Shown: positions 21,611-32,165, counted from the first letter of the stretch. The stretch is 64,000 bases of DNA from Robiginitomaculum sp. (GCA_030949705.1 JAUZSF010000025.1:90498-154497); one strand, 5' to 3'. Numbers and translations: made by a program. The notes: a model not told the origin generated them from the sequence alone.

Positions 21611-21691
21611 TGTCATTACCCGACAGGTTCGGGTAATCCAGTTCTTATCAGAATGCTTTTCTGGATTGCCGGGACAAGCCCGGTAATGACA
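21611..21691. repeat. intergenic inverted repeat with 31-base arms
   Basis: Left arm 21611-21641 and right arm 21661-21691 are reverse complements at 24 of 31 positions, separated by 19 bases. Each arm contains its own small palindrome (ACCCGA...TCGGGT and CCGGG...CCCGG). The outer ends TGTCATTACC and GGTAATGACA resemble the dispersed TCATTCCCGC-type palindromes of alphaproteobacterial genomes. It lies between tdh and cdd and could end transcription of kbl-tdh. Confidence 0.75.
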
Positions 21692-21727
21692 TGGTAGAGT
21701 CATCGTACCCCAAAAACCGGAGTGGAC

Positions 21728-22120
21728 ATGAGCCATCAGAAAAACCTTTATAACGCCGCGAAGGCCGTGATGAAAAATGCCCATGCGCCGTATTCCAACT
21801 ATCACGTAGGCGCAGCGGTGCTGGCCGATAATGGGCAGACCTATATCGGCGCGAATGTGGAAAATGCCTCCTATCCCGAAGGGTGGTGCGCCGAAACCTC
21901 GGCCATTGCGGCCATGGTGGCGGCAGGGGCAAAACGCATAACCGAGGTGTGTGTGGTCACCAAAAGTGATCCGCCCGGCACGCCGTGTGGCGGCTGTCGT
22001 CAACGCTTGTCGGAATTTGCCAGTGCCGATACACCGGTACATGTGACTAATCTGGATGGGAAATCGCACACATGGCGCATGGACGAGCTGTTGCCCGGCG
22101 CCTTTAAACTCAAGGACTGA
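21728..22120 (+). CDS. cdd: cytidine deaminase
   Basis: 130 residues from the ATG at 21728, with GGAG six bases upstream (a GTG at 21722 is less likely). Converts cytidine and deoxycytidine to uridine and deoxyuridine. The zinc site of the homotetrameric class is intact: CAETSAIAAM and PCGGCRQRLSEF supply the cysteines and the catalytic Glu. First gene of the nucleoside-degradation cluster, nine bases before the purine nucleoside phosphorylase. Confidence 0.96.
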   Translation: MSHQKNLYNAAKAVMKNAHAPYSNYHVGAAVLADNGQTYIGANVENASYPEGWCAETSAIAAMVAAGAKRITEVCVVTKSDPPGTPCGGCRQRLSEFASADTPVHVTNLDGKSHTWRMDELLPGAFKLKD

Positions 22121-22128
22121 ACCAAAGT

Positions 22129-22950
22129 ATGACGACCGAAATTAACAAAGCCGCTGCCTATATCCGTGACCGTATTGGCGAACAAAAACGCCTTGCCATT
22201 GTGCTTGGCTCTGGCCTTGGGGATCTGGCCGATGCTTTGCAAGACCCCATCACCATCCCCTATCAGGATATCCCGGGCTTTCCGGTTTCCGGCGTAGCCT
22301 CCCATGCCGGGGCCTTGATGGTCGGGCATATTGATGGCGCGCCGCTGCTTCTTCTGGCTGGGCGGGCGCATTATTATGAACATGGCGATGCCAAGGCCAT
22401 GGCGGTGCCGATTGGCACGTTAAAGGCGCTGGGGGTGGAAACCCTGATCCTGACCAATGCGGCGGGGTCTTTGCGCAAGGATGTGCCGCCGGGATCGGCT
22501 TCGCTGATCACGGACCATATCAATTTTTCCGGTATCAACCCGCTGATCGGGGCGACGGGCAATGAGCGCTTTGTCGATCTGTGTGATGCCTATAATCCAG
22601 AACTGTGCGATCGCATCCGCGCCGCCGCCAAGGCCGCCGAGGCAGAGCTGCACGAAGGGGTTTATGTCTGGTTTTCCGGGCCGAGCTTTGAAACCCCGGC
22701 TGAAATTCGCGCCACGCGGGTACTGGGCGGTGATCTGGTGGGCATGTCCACCGTGCCCGAGGTTATTCTGGCCCGTCATGCGGGTCTGCGTGTTGGCGGG
22801 GTATCGCTGATCACCAATTACGCTGCCGGGATGGAAAGCGAAGAGCTGAGCCACGCCATGACCATGCGCGTGGCGGCCACGGGCGCGGAAAATATGATGA
22901 AGCTTTTCAGGGCCATCATTGCCGATTTGCACGTTAATCCGCTCACTTGA
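22129..22950 (+). CDS. purine nucleoside phosphorylase, trimeric class
   Basis: 273 residues. Splits purine nucleosides with phosphate into base and (deoxy)ribose-1-phosphate. LGSGLGDLA (phosphate site), GRAHYYEHGD, LTNAAGSLR, and the purine-site region GPSFETPAEIR...GMSTVPEVILARHAGLRV with the late Asn (LITNYAAG) mark the PNP/PunA/XapA family rather than the hexameric DeoD type. Nine bases after cdd and followed by palindromic elements and deoC. Substrate preference (inosine/guanosine versus xanthosine) cannot be read from the sequence. Confidence 0.94.
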   Translation: MTTEINKAAAYIRDRIGEQKRLAIVLGSGLGDLADALQDPITIPYQDIPGFPVSGVASHAGALMVGHIDGAPLLLLAGRAHYYEHGDAKAMAVPIGTLKALGVETLILTNAAGSLRKDVPPGSASLITDHINFSGINPLIGATGNERFVDLCDAYNPELCDRIRAAAKAAEAELHEGVYVWFSGPSFETPAEIRATRVLGGDLVGMSTVPEVILARHAGLRVGGVSLITNYAAGMESEELSHAMTMRVAATGAENMMKLFRAIIADLHVNPLT

Positions 22951-22956
22951 AAATAG

Positions 22957-22972
22957 CTGACCATTTGGTCAG
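22957..22972. promoter_or_regulatory. palindrome, candidate operator upstream of deoC
   Basis: CTGACCA-TT-TGGTCAG, two perfect 7-base arms around a 2-base centre, starting seven bases after the purine nucleoside phosphorylase stop. Its shape is typical of operators for dimeric repressors such as TetR-type proteins. No such regulator gene is in the cluster, so the binding protein is unknown. Confidence 0.45.
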
Positions 22973-22987
22973 GTTGGGGGTGTTCGG

Positions 22988-23019
22988 ATGAGGGTAGATA
23001 TGCCATGATGTACCCTCAT
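22988..23019. promoter_or_regulatory. nine-base inverted repeat upstream of deoC
   Basis: ATGAGGGTA (22988-22996) and TACCCTCAT (23011-23019) form a perfect inverted repeat with a 14-base loop, followed by TTT. It could be a weak terminator after the purine nucleoside phosphorylase or a second operator for the deoC side. The sequence alone does not decide. Confidence 0.4.
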
Positions 23020-23044
23020 TTTGGCGGCACGACAGGCGTGTATC

Positions 23045-24039
23045 ATGAGAGACAGCATTATGGGTGCGCAAATTCACCATCTGAGCACAAACCAGCGTAA
23101 TCCCGGCGTGCCTTATCACCCTGAATGGGTGGAGAGCATACGGGTCAATCGCTCCGCGATCGAGCGGCGCATCTCCACACTGGCGGCGCGGCGCACGGTG
23201 AAAAAAAGAATGGCAGGCCGCCTGGCTGCTCAAGGCCATTTCCCTGATCGATCTGACCACCTTGTCCGGCGATGATACGGCTGGAAGGGTGCAGCGCCTG
23301 TGTGCCAAGGCGCGCCAGCCCGTGCGCGCCGACCTTTCTCGAGGCACTTGGCATGCAAGATGCCCACCTGACCACCGGTGCGGTCTGTGTTTATCACGAA
23401 ATGGTGCCCATAGCCGTCAAGGCGCTGGAAGGTTCCGGCATTCCCGTGGCGGCGGTCTCCACCGGTTTTCCGGCGGGGCTATCACCGCTGGAAACCAGAT
23501 TGGCGGAAATTCGTGCGTCAGTCGCCGCCGGGGCCAGTGAAATTGATATTGTGATCAGCCGCCGTTATGTGCTGACCGCCAACTGGCAGGCACTTTATGA
23601 CGAGGTGGTCGCCTATCGCGAGGCCTGCGGCGATGCGCATTTGAAAACTATTCTGGCGACGGGACAGCTGGGCTCGATGACCAAAGTGGCCAAGGCCTCG
23701 ATGATTTGCATGATGGCCGGGGCGGACTTTATCAAAACCTCCACCGGCATGGAAAAGGTCAACGCCACCCAGGGCGTCAGCCTGATCATGATGCGCATGA
23801 TCCGCGAATATCTTGGCCAGACAGGCTATAAAATCGGTTTTAAGCCCGCGGGCGGCATTTCAAATGCCAAAACGGCCCTGCAATACATGGTGCTGGCCAA
23901 GGAAGAGCTGGGCAATGACTGGTTGCAACCGGATTTGCTGCGCTTTGGCGCGTCCAGCCTGCTGGGCGATATTGAGCGCCAACTAGAACACTTCGTCACC
24001 GGCCATTACAGCGCCGCCAACCGCCATCCAATGGGCTAG
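23045..24039 (+). CDS. deoC: deoxyribose-phosphate aldolase (two one-base shifts)
   Basis: Splits 2-deoxyribose-5-phosphate into glyceraldehyde-3-phosphate and acetaldehyde. The N-terminal part (VERI-type helix, RRTVKK) runs in one frame. The middle part (EWQAAWLLKAISLIDLTTLSGDDTAGRVQRLC) runs in a second, after an extra A in the A-run near 23202-23208. The rest, from LLEALGMQDAHLTTGAVCVYHEMV, follows an extra T near 23335. Corrected length is about 330 residues. The Schiff-base region GADFIKTSTG and the second active-site segment GFKPAGGISNAKTA are intact. A later ATG at 23060 is an equally possible start. Confidence 0.92.
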
Positions 24040-24052
24040 GGGTTATACGATC

Positions 24053-26437
24053 ATGAGCGTTGCTGAAATCTTTGAAAACATGGAATACGGCCCGGCGCCC
24101 GAAGATGCCTCTTATGTGTGCGACTGGCTGAACGACCATAAAGGCGGGTTCTCGCACTATATCGGTGGTGAATGGGTAAAGCCCTCGCCCAAGGCGTATT
24201 TTGATGACATCAACCCCGCCGATGGCAAAGCGCTGGCCAAAATCGCCAGCGGATCAAAACGCGATGTGGATGCGGCCGTGCAGGCCGCGGGCGAGGCGCA
24301 AAAGGGCTGGGCGGCGTTTTCGGGTCACACACGCGCCAAATATCTTTATGCGCTGGCGCGCCTAATCCAGAAGAACAGCCGTTTTATCGCGGTGCTGGAA
24401 AGTCTGGATAACGGCAAGACGTTGCGTGAAACCCGCGATATCGACATTCCGCTGGCCGCACGGCATTTTTATTATCATGCAGGCTGGGCACAATTGCTGG
24501 AACAGGAATTGCCCGACTATGCGCCGTTGGGCGTGGTTGGCCAGATCATCCCGTGGAATTTCCCGTTTTTGATGCTGTCATGGAAAATCGCCCCGGCACT
24601 GGCGGCGGGCAATACGGTGGTGTTAAAGCCGGCCGAATTTACTCGCTAACGGCGCTTTTCTTTGCGCAACTCTGCGAGGAGGCTGGCTTGCCCGCCGGCG
24701 TGGTCAATATCGTCACTGGCGCGGGGGATACCGGCGCGGCTTTGGTCGAACATGCGGGCGTGGCCAAGATCGCCTTTACCGGATCAACCGAAGTGGGACG
24801 ACTTATTCGTGCTACTACAGCAGGTTCTGGAAAAAAACTCACCTTAGAGCTTGGCGGTAAGTCACCCTTTATTGTGTTCGAGGATGCGGATCTGGACAGC
24901 GCGGTTGAGGGCCTGGTTGATGCCATCTGGTTTAATCAGGGGCAGGTCTGTTGCGCCGGATCGCGCCTTCTGGTCGAAGAAGGGGTGGCCGATGTTATCG
25001 TCGCCAAAATCAAGGAACGCCTGAGCCATTTTCGTATTGGCGATCCGCTGGACAAAGCCATGGACATGGGGGCGATCATTGACCCCACGCAGTGTGCGCG
25101 CATCGACAAGCTGGTCCAGCAGGGCGTGGCCGAGGGGGGCCGATCTGTGGCAACCGGACGTGAAAATGCCCCAAGATGGCTGTTATTATCCGCCAACCCT
25201 GCTCACCAATGTCAGCCCGGCCAATATCACCGTGCGCGAGGAAATCTTTGGCCCGGTCCTGACCGTGATGAGCTTTCGCAGTCTCGATGATGCGGTGGCG
25301 CTGGCCAATAACAGCCGCTATGGGCTGGCCAGCTCGGTCTGGTCGGAAAACATCAACCGGGCGCTGGAAATGGCGGCGCAGATCAAGGCCGGGATCGTCT
25401 GGGTCAATTCGGCCAACCAGTTTGATGCGGCGTGCGGCTTTGGTGGCTATCGCGAAAGCGGTTTTGGTCGCGAGGGTGGCCGCGAAGGCATGTTTGAATA
25501 TCTCAAACCCAAAAACGACTGGTCAAACAAAGGTGGGGCCGTCATTGCTACACCAGAGGCCAGCGGAACAACGGAGCCTGCGGGCTTTGCCGCTATTGAC
25601 CGCACTCCAAAAATGTATGTCGGTGGGAAACAGGCACGCCCTGATGGCGGCAACACCATGGCGATTTTGAACCATAAGGGCGAGATTGCCGGGCGCGTGG
25701 GTGCAGGCAATCGCAAGGATATTCGCAATGCGGTCGAGGCGGCGTTCAAAAACACCTGTTGGGCCGGGCGCACCGCCTATAACCGGGCGCAAATCCTGTA
25801 TTACATTGCCGAAAACCTCAGCATTCGGGCGGATGAATTTACCGCGCGCCTGCGTGATCTGACCGGGGCCAGCAAGGCCAAGGCCGCCGCCGAGGTTGAG
25901 GCCTCGATCAGCCGTCTGTTCTCCTATGGGGCGTGGGCCGATAAATATGATGGCCAGGTGCACACCCCGCCGGTGCGTAATGTGGCGCTGGCGGTCAAGG
26001 AACCCATCGGCATTATGGGCGCGGTGTGCCCGGATAATGCGCCTTTGCTGAACTTTGTCTCCCTGATGGCCCCCATTATCGGCACCGGCAATTGCGTGGT
26101 AATGATCCCGTCGGAGCGCTATGCCCTGATTGGCACGGACTTTTATCAGGTGCTGGAAACCTCGGACGTGCCTGCCGGTGTCGTGAATATCATCACTGGC
26201 AAACGCGATGACATGGCCAAGGTTCTGGCCGAGCATGATCAGGTCGATGGCCTTTGGTATCATGGCAGCGCCGAGGGCGCAGCGATGGTGCAACGCGCCT
26301 CGATCAGCAATCTGAAACGCACCTGGGTCAATGATGGCAAGGCGCGGGACTGGTTTGATATCAAGACCGGCGAGGGACGGCGCTTTTTGCGCGAAGCCAC
26401 GCAAGTTAAGAATATCTGGCTGCCCTACGGGGACTAG
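24053..26437 (+). CDS. two-domain aldehyde dehydrogenase, ALDH16 family (two one-base shifts)
   Basis: One protein of about 794 residues interrupted by two shifts: a missing base in TTTACTCG near 24643 and an extra G in the six-G run near 25134-25139. The N-terminal domain is a full ALDH with [23 protein letters not shown], the catalytic Glu in LELGGKSP and the nucleophile in GQVCCAGSR. The second half repeats an ALDH fold ([21 protein letters not shown]...) but stops before any catalytic cysteine, the layout of bacterial ALDH16. Thirteen bases after deoC and before deoA, so acetaldehyde from DeoC is the obvious candidate substrate; this is inference. Confidence 0.88.
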
Positions 26438-26460
26438 CCCCTAATAACGTGCGTCTTCCT

Positions 26461-26491
26461 CCTCTCCCATGGGGAGAGGAATGAGGAGAGA
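26461..26491. repeat. palindromic intergenic repeat
   Basis: CCTCTCCC-AT-GGGGAGAGG at 26461-26479 followed by AATGAGGAGAGA. It is nearly the same as the first element of the 11107 repeat, including the downstream AATRAGGAGAG. It lies in the 92-base gap between the ALDH16 gene and deoA, where it may act as a transcript-end or RNA-stability element. Confidence 0.65.
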
Positions 26492-26529
26492 GGCATATGG
26501 CAACTATATTTAGGCTTGGAATTTAAATC

Positions 26530-27864
26530 ATGCTTCCACAGGAACTCATCCGCGCCAAACGGGACGGCAAAACCTTGCGGGGCGAGGATATTGCCGCCTT
26601 TGCCGCGGGCATTGCGGATAATTCGATCAGCGAGGGCCAGATTGCGGCCTTTGCCATGGCGGTATTCTTTAACGGCATGAGCCGTGATGAGTGCGTGGCC
26701 CTGACCTGTGCCATGCGCGATTCGGGTGTCGTGATGGACTGGCAAAGCGCCGGTATCGACAAGCCGGTGCTGGACAAGCATTCCACCGGCGGTGTGGGCG
26801 ATAATGTCTCGCTGATGCTGGGGCCGATGGTGGCCGCAGCGGGCGGTGCCGTGCCAATGATTTCCGGGCGCGGCCTTGGCCATACCGGCGGCACGCTGGA
26901 CAAGTTTGAAGCTATTCCCGGCTATCAGGCCATTCCCGATCAGGATACGTTTGTTCGTGTTGTCAAAGAGGTGGGCTGCGCCATTATTGGCCAGACGGCG
27001 GCTTTGGCCCCGGCGGACCAGCGCTTTTACGCCACCCGCGATGTTACCGCCACGGTGGAATCGGTGCCTTTGATTACGGCGTCGATCCTGTCCAAAAAAT
27101 TGGCCGAAGGGTTGGACGGGCTGGTGATGGATGTGAAATGCGGCAATGGAGCTTTTGCGTCTGACGAGAAATTCGCTCGCGAACTGGCAACCAGCCTTGT
27201 TGAGGTAGCCAGCGGGGCCGGGGTACGCACCAGCGCGATCCTGACCGATATGAACGAGCCGCTGGCCAGTGCTGCGGGCAACGCTGTCGAAGTGGTCAAT
27301 GCGGTGCGTTTTCTCACCGGCGAGCATCGCGATCCACGGCTGGAATGCATCACTATCCAATTGGTGGCGCAAATGCTGCTTACCGGGGGCCTGGTAGGCA
27401 CCCATAGCGAGGGTGTAAAGAAAGCGCAAAGTGTGTTGCAAAGCGGCGCGGCGGCAGACGTCTTTGCCCATATGGTGCGCGCCCTTGGCGGCCCCGCCGA
27501 TTTTATTGACAATTATGAGAAGCATTTGCCCGCGGCGCCAGTGGTTCTGCCGGTGCCTTCGCCAAAAACAGGCCGTATCTGGGCAATAGATGCGCGCGGC
27601 GTTGGTCTCGCGGTCATTGGCCTTGGCGGCGGGCGCACTCGCGCCGATCAAAAGATTGACCACGCGGTGGGCTTTACATATCTGGCGGGGATTGGCGAAA
27701 CGGTCGAGGCTGGCGATCCTCTTGCCATGGTCCATGCGCGCAGCGAAGATGCCGCGAACGAGGCCATATTGGCCTTGCAAAAAACCTATACCATTGGTGC
27801 GGCAGAGGATCATTTTGTGCCCCAACCGATGATTATCGCGCGTATTGAGGGAGAGGGCGCATGA
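26530..27864 (+). CDS. deoA: thymidine phosphorylase
   Basis: 444 residues. Splits thymidine or deoxyuridine with phosphate into base plus deoxyribose-1-phosphate. [49 protein letters not shown] contains the family signature and phosphate-binding residues. The C-terminal domain ([18 protein letters not shown]) is the usual alpha/beta cap. Overlaps deoB by ATGA. Together with cdd, deoB and deoC it channels pyrimidine deoxynucleosides to central metabolism. Confidence 0.97.
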   Translation: MLPQELIRAKRDGKTLRGEDIAAFAAGIADNSISEGQIAAFAMAVFFNGMSRDECVALTCAMRDSGVVMDWQSAGIDKPVLDKHSTGGVGDNVSLMLGPMVAAAGGAVPMISGRGLGHTGGTLDKFEAIPGYQAIPDQDTFVRVVKEVGCAIIGQTAALAPADQRFYATRDVTATVESVPLITASILSKKLAEGLDGLVMDVKCGNGAFASDEKFARELATSLVEVASGAGVRTSAILTDMNEPLASAAGNAVEVVNAVRFLTGEHRDPRLECITIQLVAQMLLTGGLVGTHSEGVKKAQSVLQSGAAADVFAHMVRALGGPADFIDNYEKHLPAAPVVLPVPSPKTGRIWAIDARGVGLAVIGLGGGRTRADQKIDHAVGFTYLAGIGETVEAGDPLAMVHARSEDAANEAILALQKTYTIGAAEDHFVPQPMIIARIEGEGA

Positions 27865-29081
27865 GCCGCGTTCTGGTCTGTGAACTGGACAGTTTAGGCG
27901 TCGGGGCCGCCGCCGATGCCGATACATTTGGCGATACGGGAGCCGATACACTGGGCCATATTGCTGAAGCCTGCGCGGCGGGCAAAGCTGACAAAGCGGG
28001 CCTTCGCGCCGGGCCTTTGCATATTCCCAATCTGGTGAAGCTGGGCATGGGCGCGCTGTGCGAGGCCAGTACCGGGCGCACGCCGCCGGGCATGGCGGGC
28101 GAGGGGCCTTTTACCGGGGCCTGGGGCTATGCCATTGAGACCAGCCACGGCAAGGATACCCCCAGCGGCCATTGGGAGGCCATGGGCGCGCCGGCAACCT
28201 TTGATTGGGGCTATTTTACCGCCGCCACCAACAGCTTTCCGCCAGAATTTGTGGACGCCCTGATCCGCGATGCCAATTTGCCAGGGGTGCTGGCCAATTG
28301 CCACGCATCAGGCACCGAAGTGATCAAGGATTTTGGTATCGAGCATATGCGCACCGGCAAGCCGATCCTTTATACCAGTGCCGATTCGGTGGTGCAGATC
28401 GCCGCCCACGAGGACAGTTTTGGGCTGGAACGATTGTACGAGGTTTGTCTGATCGCGCGTAAACTGGCCGATCCCTATAATGTTGGCCGGGTGATTGCCC
28501 GTCCGTTTGAAGGGACTGCTCCTGCCGATTTTACCCGCACCAATGGGCGGCGGGATTATTCGGTGCCACCGCATATGCCGACCTTGCTAAACCGGGTAAG
28601 CGAGGCGGGCCATGAGATGATCGCCATCGGTAAAATCTCCGATATTTTTGCTGGCTCCGGCGTTACCCAAAAGGTACCGGCTTATGGCAATGATTCCATC
28701 TTCGATGTGACTCTGGAGCAAATGCAAAGTGCCCCGGATCACAGCTTTATTATGAGCAATTTTGTCGATTTTGACATGCTGTACGGCCATCGGCGCGATG
28801 TGCCGGGCTATGCCGCCGCGTTGGAGGCGTTCGATAAACGCCTGCCCGAACTGATCGCCATTTTGCGCGAGGATGATATGGTGATCCTGACCGCTGATCA
28901 TGGGTGCGATCCAACCTTTCCGGGCTCTGACCACACGCGCGAGCATGTGCCCGTGCTGGCCTTTGGGGCAAAGGTAAAGCCCGGGCCGCTGGGTGCCCGC
29001 TCTACCTTTGCTGATATTGGCGAAAGTGCGGCCAAATGGTTGGGTGTGCCGGGCTTTGGTATCGGTACCAGCTGGGTATGA
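27861..29081 (+). CDS. deoB: phosphopentomutase
   Basis: 406 residues. Converts (deoxy)ribose-1-phosphate to the 5-phosphate, linking the phosphorylases to DeoC. Alkaline-phosphatase-superfamily metal ligands are visible: [10 protein letters not shown] at the N-terminus, the phosphothreonine region [12 protein letters not shown], and [22 protein letters not shown]. Overlaps deoA upstream and add downstream by four bases each, so the three are certainly one transcript. Confidence 0.97.
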   Translation: MSRVLVCELDSLGVGAAADADTFGDTGADTLGHIAEACAAGKADKAGLRAGPLHIPNLVKLGMGALCEASTGRTPPGMAGEGPFTGAWGYAIETSHGKDTPSGHWEAMGAPATFDWGYFTAATNSFPPEFVDALIRDANLPGVLANCHASGTEVIKDFGIEHMRTGKPILYTSADSVVQIAAHEDSFGLERLYEVCLIARKLADPYNVGRVIARPFEGTAPADFTRTNGRRDYSVPPHMPTLLNRVSEAGHEMIAIGKISDIFAGSGVTQKVPAYGNDSIFDVTLEQMQSAPDHSFIMSNFVDFDMLYGHRRDVPGYAAALEAFDKRLPELIAILREDDMVILTADHGCDPTFPGSDHTREHVPVLAFGAKVKPGPLGARSTFADIGESAAKWLGVPGFGIGTSWV

Positions 29082-30061
29082 ATACCCCGCTTTGGCCGCT
29101 GGTTGATCTGCATTGCCATATTGAGGGGGCCGCACCGGCTGAGCTGATCCGCGAACTGGCCGCGCGCAATGGGGTGCGTCTGCCCGATCATATTTTTGAC
29201 GAAAACGGGCATTATCGCTGGACCAATTTTCAGCATTTTCTGGGGGCCTATGATGCGGCCTGTGCGGCCATTCGCACGCCGCAGGATTATTATGATCTGA
29301 CCTATCGCTATTACCGCGCTGCCGCGGCGGTAGGCCTGATCTATGGCGAGGTGTTTATTTCGGCGGACCATGGGGCCAATGGCGGCATTGATTACCCTGA
29401 CATGGTGCAGGCCATGGCCGAAGGGCTGGGCAAGGCACGTGAAGAAAGCGGCGTGCAGGGTCGCTTTATCCTGACCGCCATTCGCCATTATGGCATAGAG
29501 AAATGCGAGGCCACGGCCAGACAGGCGCATCGCCATCCGCATAAACTGGTCACGGGGTTTGGCATGGCCGGAGATGAAACCACCGGCCATCCCGCCGATT
29601 ATACCCGCGCCTTTGATATTGCCCGCGATGCGGAACTGGGCCTGACGGTTCATGCCGGTGAAGTATGCGGCGCGCTGAGTGTGCGTAACGCGCTGGAAGC
29701 TTTGCGGCCCTCGCGGATTGGCCACGGGGTTCAGGCGGTTACAGATGACGATCTTCTGCGGCGTTTGGCGGGCGAGGGGGTTGTGTTGGAGGTTTGCCCC
29801 GGGTCAAACATCAAGGTGGGCGTTTATGATGAATATGGGCAAAGCCCGATCCGTCATTTGCGTGATGCCGGGGTGAAACTGGCACTGGGATCTGACGATC
29901 CACCCTATTTTCACACCGATATCGCCAATGAATATGCGCAAGTGCAGCGCGCCTTTGATTTTTCAGACGATGACATGCGCACCATCAGCCATACCGGGAT
30001 CGAGGCCGCCTTTTGCGATGATCAGACCAAAGCAGACCTGCTGGCCAGGCTTAGCCCGTAA
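29078..30061 (+). CDS. add: adenosine deaminase
   Basis: 327 residues from the ATG at 29078, which overlaps the deoB stop (ATGA); an earlier in-frame start lies inside deoB and lacks conserved sequence. Metal ligands HCHIEG, the catalytic HAGE and the GSDDPPYF segment identify an adenosine/adenine deaminase of the Add family. It turns adenosine into inosine, which the purine nucleoside phosphorylase of the same cluster can split. Its last 11 bases overlap the convergent feoB gene. Confidence 0.93.
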   Translation: MNTPLWPLVDLHCHIEGAAPAELIRELAARNGVRLPDHIFDENGHYRWTNFQHFLGAYDAACAAIRTPQDYYDLTYRYYRAAAAVGLIYGEVFISADHGANGGIDYPDMVQAMAEGLGKAREESGVQGRFILTAIRHYGIEKCEATARQAHRHPHKLVTGFGMAGDETTGHPADYTRAFDIARDAELGLTVHAGEVCGALSVRNALEALRPSRIGHGVQAVTDDDLLRRLAGEGVVLEVCPGSNIKVGVYDEYGQSPIRHLRDAGVKLALGSDDPPYFHTDIANEYAQVQRAFDFSDDDMRTISHTGIEAAFCDDQTKADLLARLSP

Positions 30062-31904
30062 AGGCCAGCGCCACGCGATAGGTGATAAAGGCCGCAATAT
30101 ATGCCAGCGCAAAGAGATAACCGACCATAAAGAGGGTCCAGTTTAATGAATTGGTCTCGCGGCGTACCATGGCAATGGTGGCAAAGCATTGCGGGGCAAA
30201 CACATACCAGGCCAGAAATGACAGCGCCGAGGGCAGGGTCCAGGCGTTTTGCAAAATTTGCGATAAACTACCAGCAATTTCTTCTTCATTGCCTTGCAGG
30301 GCATAGACGGTCCCCATAGCAGCCACTACCACTTCGCGGGCGGCCATGCCGGGCACCAGGGCAATGACCGTTTCCAGATTAAAACCAATAGGGTGAAAAA
30401 TAGGTTCCAGCACGCGACCAACCATGCCGGCAAAGCTGTCGCGAATGCCGTTTTCGCCGCGGGGGAAGCTGGCCAATACCCACAGGGCCACCACGGCAGT
30501 AAAAATGACGGTGCCGGCCCGGCGCAGGAAAATCCAGATCCGTTGCCACAGGCCCAGCACAAAATCCCAAAGTTGCGGCAATTTGTAGGAAGGCAGCTCC
30601 ATCAACAGAGGTTGGGTTTCACCTTTGGTAACGGTTTTTCTAAGGATGAATGCAACGATCAAAGCGCTAAGTATTCCAGATAGATACAGCGTAAAAATAA
30701 CCAAACCCTGTTGGTTGAAAATCCATACTTTTTCACGGGGAATAAAGGCGGCGATCACCAGCGTATAAACCGGCAGACGGGCCGAACAGGTCATCAGCGG
30801 AGCCACCATAATGGTGGTCAGGCGATCCCGCTCGCTTTCGATTGTGCGTGCCGCCATAATGCCGGGCACGGCACAGGCAAAGCTGGATAATAGGGGAATA
30901 AAGGCACGGCCATTCAGGCCGGCGCGACGCATCAGCTCGTCCATTAAAAAGGCGGCCCGGCCCATATAACCAGAGCTTTCCAGCAACAGGATAAAGGCAA
31001 ACAAGATCAGAATTTGCGGCAGAAAAATCAAAACGCTGCCGATGCCAGCAATGATGCCATCGGCCAACAGGCTGGACAACCAGTCCGGCCTTATCTGCTT
31101 GGCCTGATCATGTAAGAACCCGAAAAATCCGTCGATCAGGTCCATGGGGATATTGGCCCAGGAATAAACCGCCTGGAACATCAAAAACAGGATAGAGGCC
31201 AGGATGATGGGACCCAATAAGGGGTGCAGAAAAATATTGTCCAGCCGCCGGGTCAGGGTGTTCATCCCGGTTTCATGCAATATCACCGAATTGGCAATGG
31301 CGCGGGCCTCACTTTGCAAGGATTTCAATTCCCGAGCGCTGATATGGATATGGCCAGGTCCTGGGTTTTGCAGGGCATCATCCAGAATGTCATCAATGCG
31401 GCGGATCAGGGCTTCGCGGCCTGATTTTCGTGCTGCATTGGAGGGAATTACCGGAATGCCCAGAGCCTTTTCCAGGGCCTCAATGTCAATCTTTGTGCCA
31501 TCGCGCTCGGCCAGATCCATCATGTTCAGAACCAGAACCGCCGGACGACCTAGGGATTTCAGTTCCAGAACACTGTGCAAATGGGTGCGCAAATGGGTGG
31601 CATCCAGAAAGATCAGCAACAGATCCGGCGGCGCTTCGCCTTCTATGCGCCCGGTAATGGCATCTACTGCGACGCGTTCGTCCAGCGTGCGCCCGGCCAG
31701 CCCATAAATTCCTGGCAGATCAATCAGTTCGACTGCCCGGTCGTGGGGGGTGCGAAAATGTCCGGTGCGGCGCTCGACCGTAACGCCGGGATAGTTGGCG
31801 GTTTTCGCCCGCCCACCAGTCAGGCCATTAAAAAACGTGGTTTTACCTGTATTGGGGGCCCCGATCATCGCCAGGCGCAATTCCCGGGCCATTGGATCGC
31901 TCAC
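30051..31904 (-). CDS. feoB: ferrous iron transporter FeoB
   Basis: 617 residues, GTG start at 31904. N-terminal G-protein domain with G1 GAPNTGKTT (15-23), NYPGVTVERR, DLPG and NMMD, then a GDI-like linker and about eight to ten membrane segments including GCRxxxF-type gate sequences. It imports Fe(II) across the inner membrane. On the short side for FeoB, with no large C-terminal extension; no feoC follows. The start overlaps the feoA stop by four bases. The 3' end overlaps the convergent add gene by 11 bases. Confidence 0.95.
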   Translation of the reverse strand: MSDPMARELRLAMIGAPNTGKTTFFNGLTGGRAKTANYPGVTVERRTGHFRTPHDRAVELIDLPGIYGLAGRTLDERVAVDAITGRIEGEAPPDLLLIFLDATHLRTHLHSVLELKSLGRPAVLVLNMMDLAERDGTKIDIEALEKALGIPVIPSNAARKSGREALIRRIDDILDDALQNPGPGHIHISARELKSLQSEARAIANSVILHETGMNTLTRRLDNIFLHPLLGPIILASILFLMFQAVYSWANIPMDLIDGFFGFLHDQAKQIRPDWLSSLLADGIIAGIGSVLIFLPQILILFAFILLLESSGYMGRAAFLMDELMRRAGLNGRAFIPLLSSFACAVPGIMAARTIESERDRLTTIMVAPLMTCSARLPVYTLVIAAFIPREKVWIFNQQGLVIFTLYLSGILSALIVAFILRKTVTKGETQPLLMELPSYKLPQLWDFVLGLWQRIWIFLRRAGTVIFTAVVALWVLASFPRGENGIRDSFAGMVGRVLEPIFHPIGFNLETVIALVPGMAAREVVVAAMGTVYALQGNEEEIAGSLSQILQNAWTLPSALSFLAWYVFAPQCFATIAMVRRETNSLNWTLFMVGYLFALAYIAAFITYRVALAFTG

Positions 31905-32149
31905 GGTGTCAGGTCCACTTCCACCAGGCCTGCTTCGGGAATGCGCAGCGCAATCACGGTCTGGTTCAGGCGCACGGAAATGGGCGTGCCGCCAATCAGT
32001 CCACGGCCCAATACCTCGACTTCGTCGCCCTCGGCAAAGCCAATTTCGCGTAATTTGATCACCATGGCATCATTATGTGAGGCAAAACCACAAACGCGGC
32101 CCGCCTCATGGCGCTTCAATTCATTGAGTTTTCTACGTTTTGTGCTCAT
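31901..32149 (-). CDS. feoA: ferrous iron transport protein A
   Basis: 82 residues from the ATG at 32149 (MSTKRRKLNELKRHEAG). SH3-like fold with the conserved LREIGFAEGDEVEVLGRG and TPISVRLNQTVIALR segments. FeoA is a small cytoplasmic partner needed for full FeoB activity. A longer open frame exists but would run through the putative Fur box, so the shorter start is preferred. Confidence 0.94.
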   Translation of the reverse strand: MSTKRRKLNELKRHEAGRVCGFASHNDAMVIKLREIGFAEGDEVEVLGRGLIGGTPISVRLNQTVIALRIPEAGLVEVDLTP

Positions 32150-32165
32150 GAAGCCGGTAAAACAT

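Noticed and set aside
24053..26437. Two or three separate aldehyde dehydrogenase genes
   Set aside because: Correcting two one-base shifts gives a single frame with the domain order of ALDH16; no internal start has a ribosome binding site.
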